This document shows positions 63,715 to 64,000 of a DNA stretch of 64,000 bases, piece after piece (position 1 is the first letter of the stretch; each line of letters opens with the position of its first letter). Source of the DNA: Sulfurimonas sp. GTDB lineage: Bacteria; Campylobacterota; Campylobacteria; Campylobacterales; Sulfurimonadaceae. The notes below the pieces were generated by a model, which did not search any database, was not told the DNA's origin, and saw only the letters and a program-made list of their open reading frames with translations. The position numbers and the translations under genes are program-made. The stretch covers positions 1 to 64,000 of the forward strand of contig NZ_JAQVKP010000008.1 of the NCBI RefSeq assembly GCF_028694605.1, in the 5' to 3' direction.

Positions 63715-64000
63715 GGTGTTTCCAAATCAGGTAATTTTAGCAGAGAATATTTGACATGAGTAAGTTCGTTGTCGGATTTTAAATCATCTTTCCATATGGC
63801 AAACATGTCGCTAATGCCAAGAAGCCAGTTGAGTGTCTCTTCATTAACTTTTGTATGGTTTGTGCGTATCTCTTCAAGCGCTTCTTCCACAAAAGTTGCA
63901 AGCTTTGTCATGGATGTTATTTTCAAATAACCTGAAGCAGATTTTATGTTATGAAAAACTCGAAAAAGTTCATTAACGCTCTGCCGGTACATGTTTGGCT
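63711..64000 (-). CDS. Hpt-domain protein, partial
   Basis: The frame is open to the window end, so the N-terminus lies beyond 64000; an internal ATG at 63992 gives 93 residues. LFRVFHNIKSASGYLKITSM contains the Hpt phospho-acceptor His in HxxK-x2-x2-G (HNIKSASGYL), embedded in a four-helix bundle (LATFVEEALEEIRTNHTKVN). It probably belongs to a CheA-like or phosphorelay protein. The 4-bp overlap with trpA implies co-transcription, but a functional link is not obvious. Confidence 0.7.
   Translation of the reverse strand, partial: PNMYRQSVNELFRVFHNIKSASGYLKITSMTKLATFVEEALEEIRTNHTKVNEETLNWLLGISDMFAIWKDDLKSDNELTHVKYSLLKLPDLETP

Overview
The window looks like a chromosomal segment of a free-living member of the Campylobacterota, most likely a Sulfurimonas/Sulfuricurvum-like genome. 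This is inferred from family resemblance, not from a search. The DNA is AT-rich and tightly packed. It carries a Helicobacter HP0268-type small protein immediately upstream of miaB, a Helicobacter-like 2-Cys peroxiredoxin, a single XerH-like recombinase, the rpmF-plsX-fabH and gap-pgk-tpiA-fabI clusters, two OprD-like porins and an isolated multihaem cytochrome c. Core metabolism includes glycolytic/gluconeogenic enzymes and ATP-type PEP carboxykinase.

Layout. 1-3100 is an accessory scrapyard: a decayed RelE/HigB-like toxin, a 274-bp inverted-repeat element (MITE-like), a DUF4143 ATPase with an internal deletion, a dipeptide epimerase and an intact RHH/RelE toxin-antitoxin pair. 3.1-5.6 kb holds a pentahaem cytochrome c and NhaA. 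5.7-10.1 kb holds a BRCT/LRV-like protein, a MoxR ATPase and a DUF2201/VWA protein, with a MntA-HepT pair inserted on the opposite strand between the last two. 10.0-16.6 kb is a c-di-GMP signalling block (REC-REC-GGDEF, PilJ-like/GGDEF/PAS, SBP-HD-GYP) with a Pif1-type helicase. 16.6-24.2 kb is housekeeping: peroxiredoxin, metK, ferredoxin, ndk, DUF177, rpmF, plsX, fabH, HIT and a DEAD-box helicase. 25.8-33.4 kb is an iron and envelope run with Fur-box-like sites: porin, feoA, feoB, a ferritin-like protein, a two-component system and mltF. 33.4-38.1 kb has nadD/rsfS and the gap-pgk-tpiA-fabI operon, closed by a strong terminator. 38.2-41.9 kb has two outer-membrane proteins, a lipoprotein and an orphan ABC permease. 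41.9-51 kb has nusA, the HP0268-like gene, miaB, an acyltransferase, xerH, a PilMNO-like trio, tilS and rimO. 51-57.8 kb has a HI0933-type flavoprotein, tRNA-Val, pckA, DedA, uvrB, a radical SAM/SPASM protein and a 43-residue exported peptide. 57.8-61.7 kb is a four-gene operon rimB-rimK-M42-like peptidase-mscS. 61.8-64 kb has a structured leader with a small acidic protein, a ZapB/ZapA-like pair, tRNA-Arg, trpA and a partial Hpt gene running off the window.

Most interesting points: the rimB-rimK-peptidase-mscS operon, which suggests a glutamate-ligation pathway tied to osmotic control; the MoxR/VWA operon split by a toxin-antitoxin pair next to a repeat relic; two MITE-like elements, one with a 9-bp direct repeat; several promoters whose -10 box sits so close to the ATG that the mRNA should be leaderless; a tRNA-Val with C instead of the near-universal U33; and a structured leader at 61.8 kb. 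No rRNA, CRISPR array, prophage or complete insertion sequence was seen.
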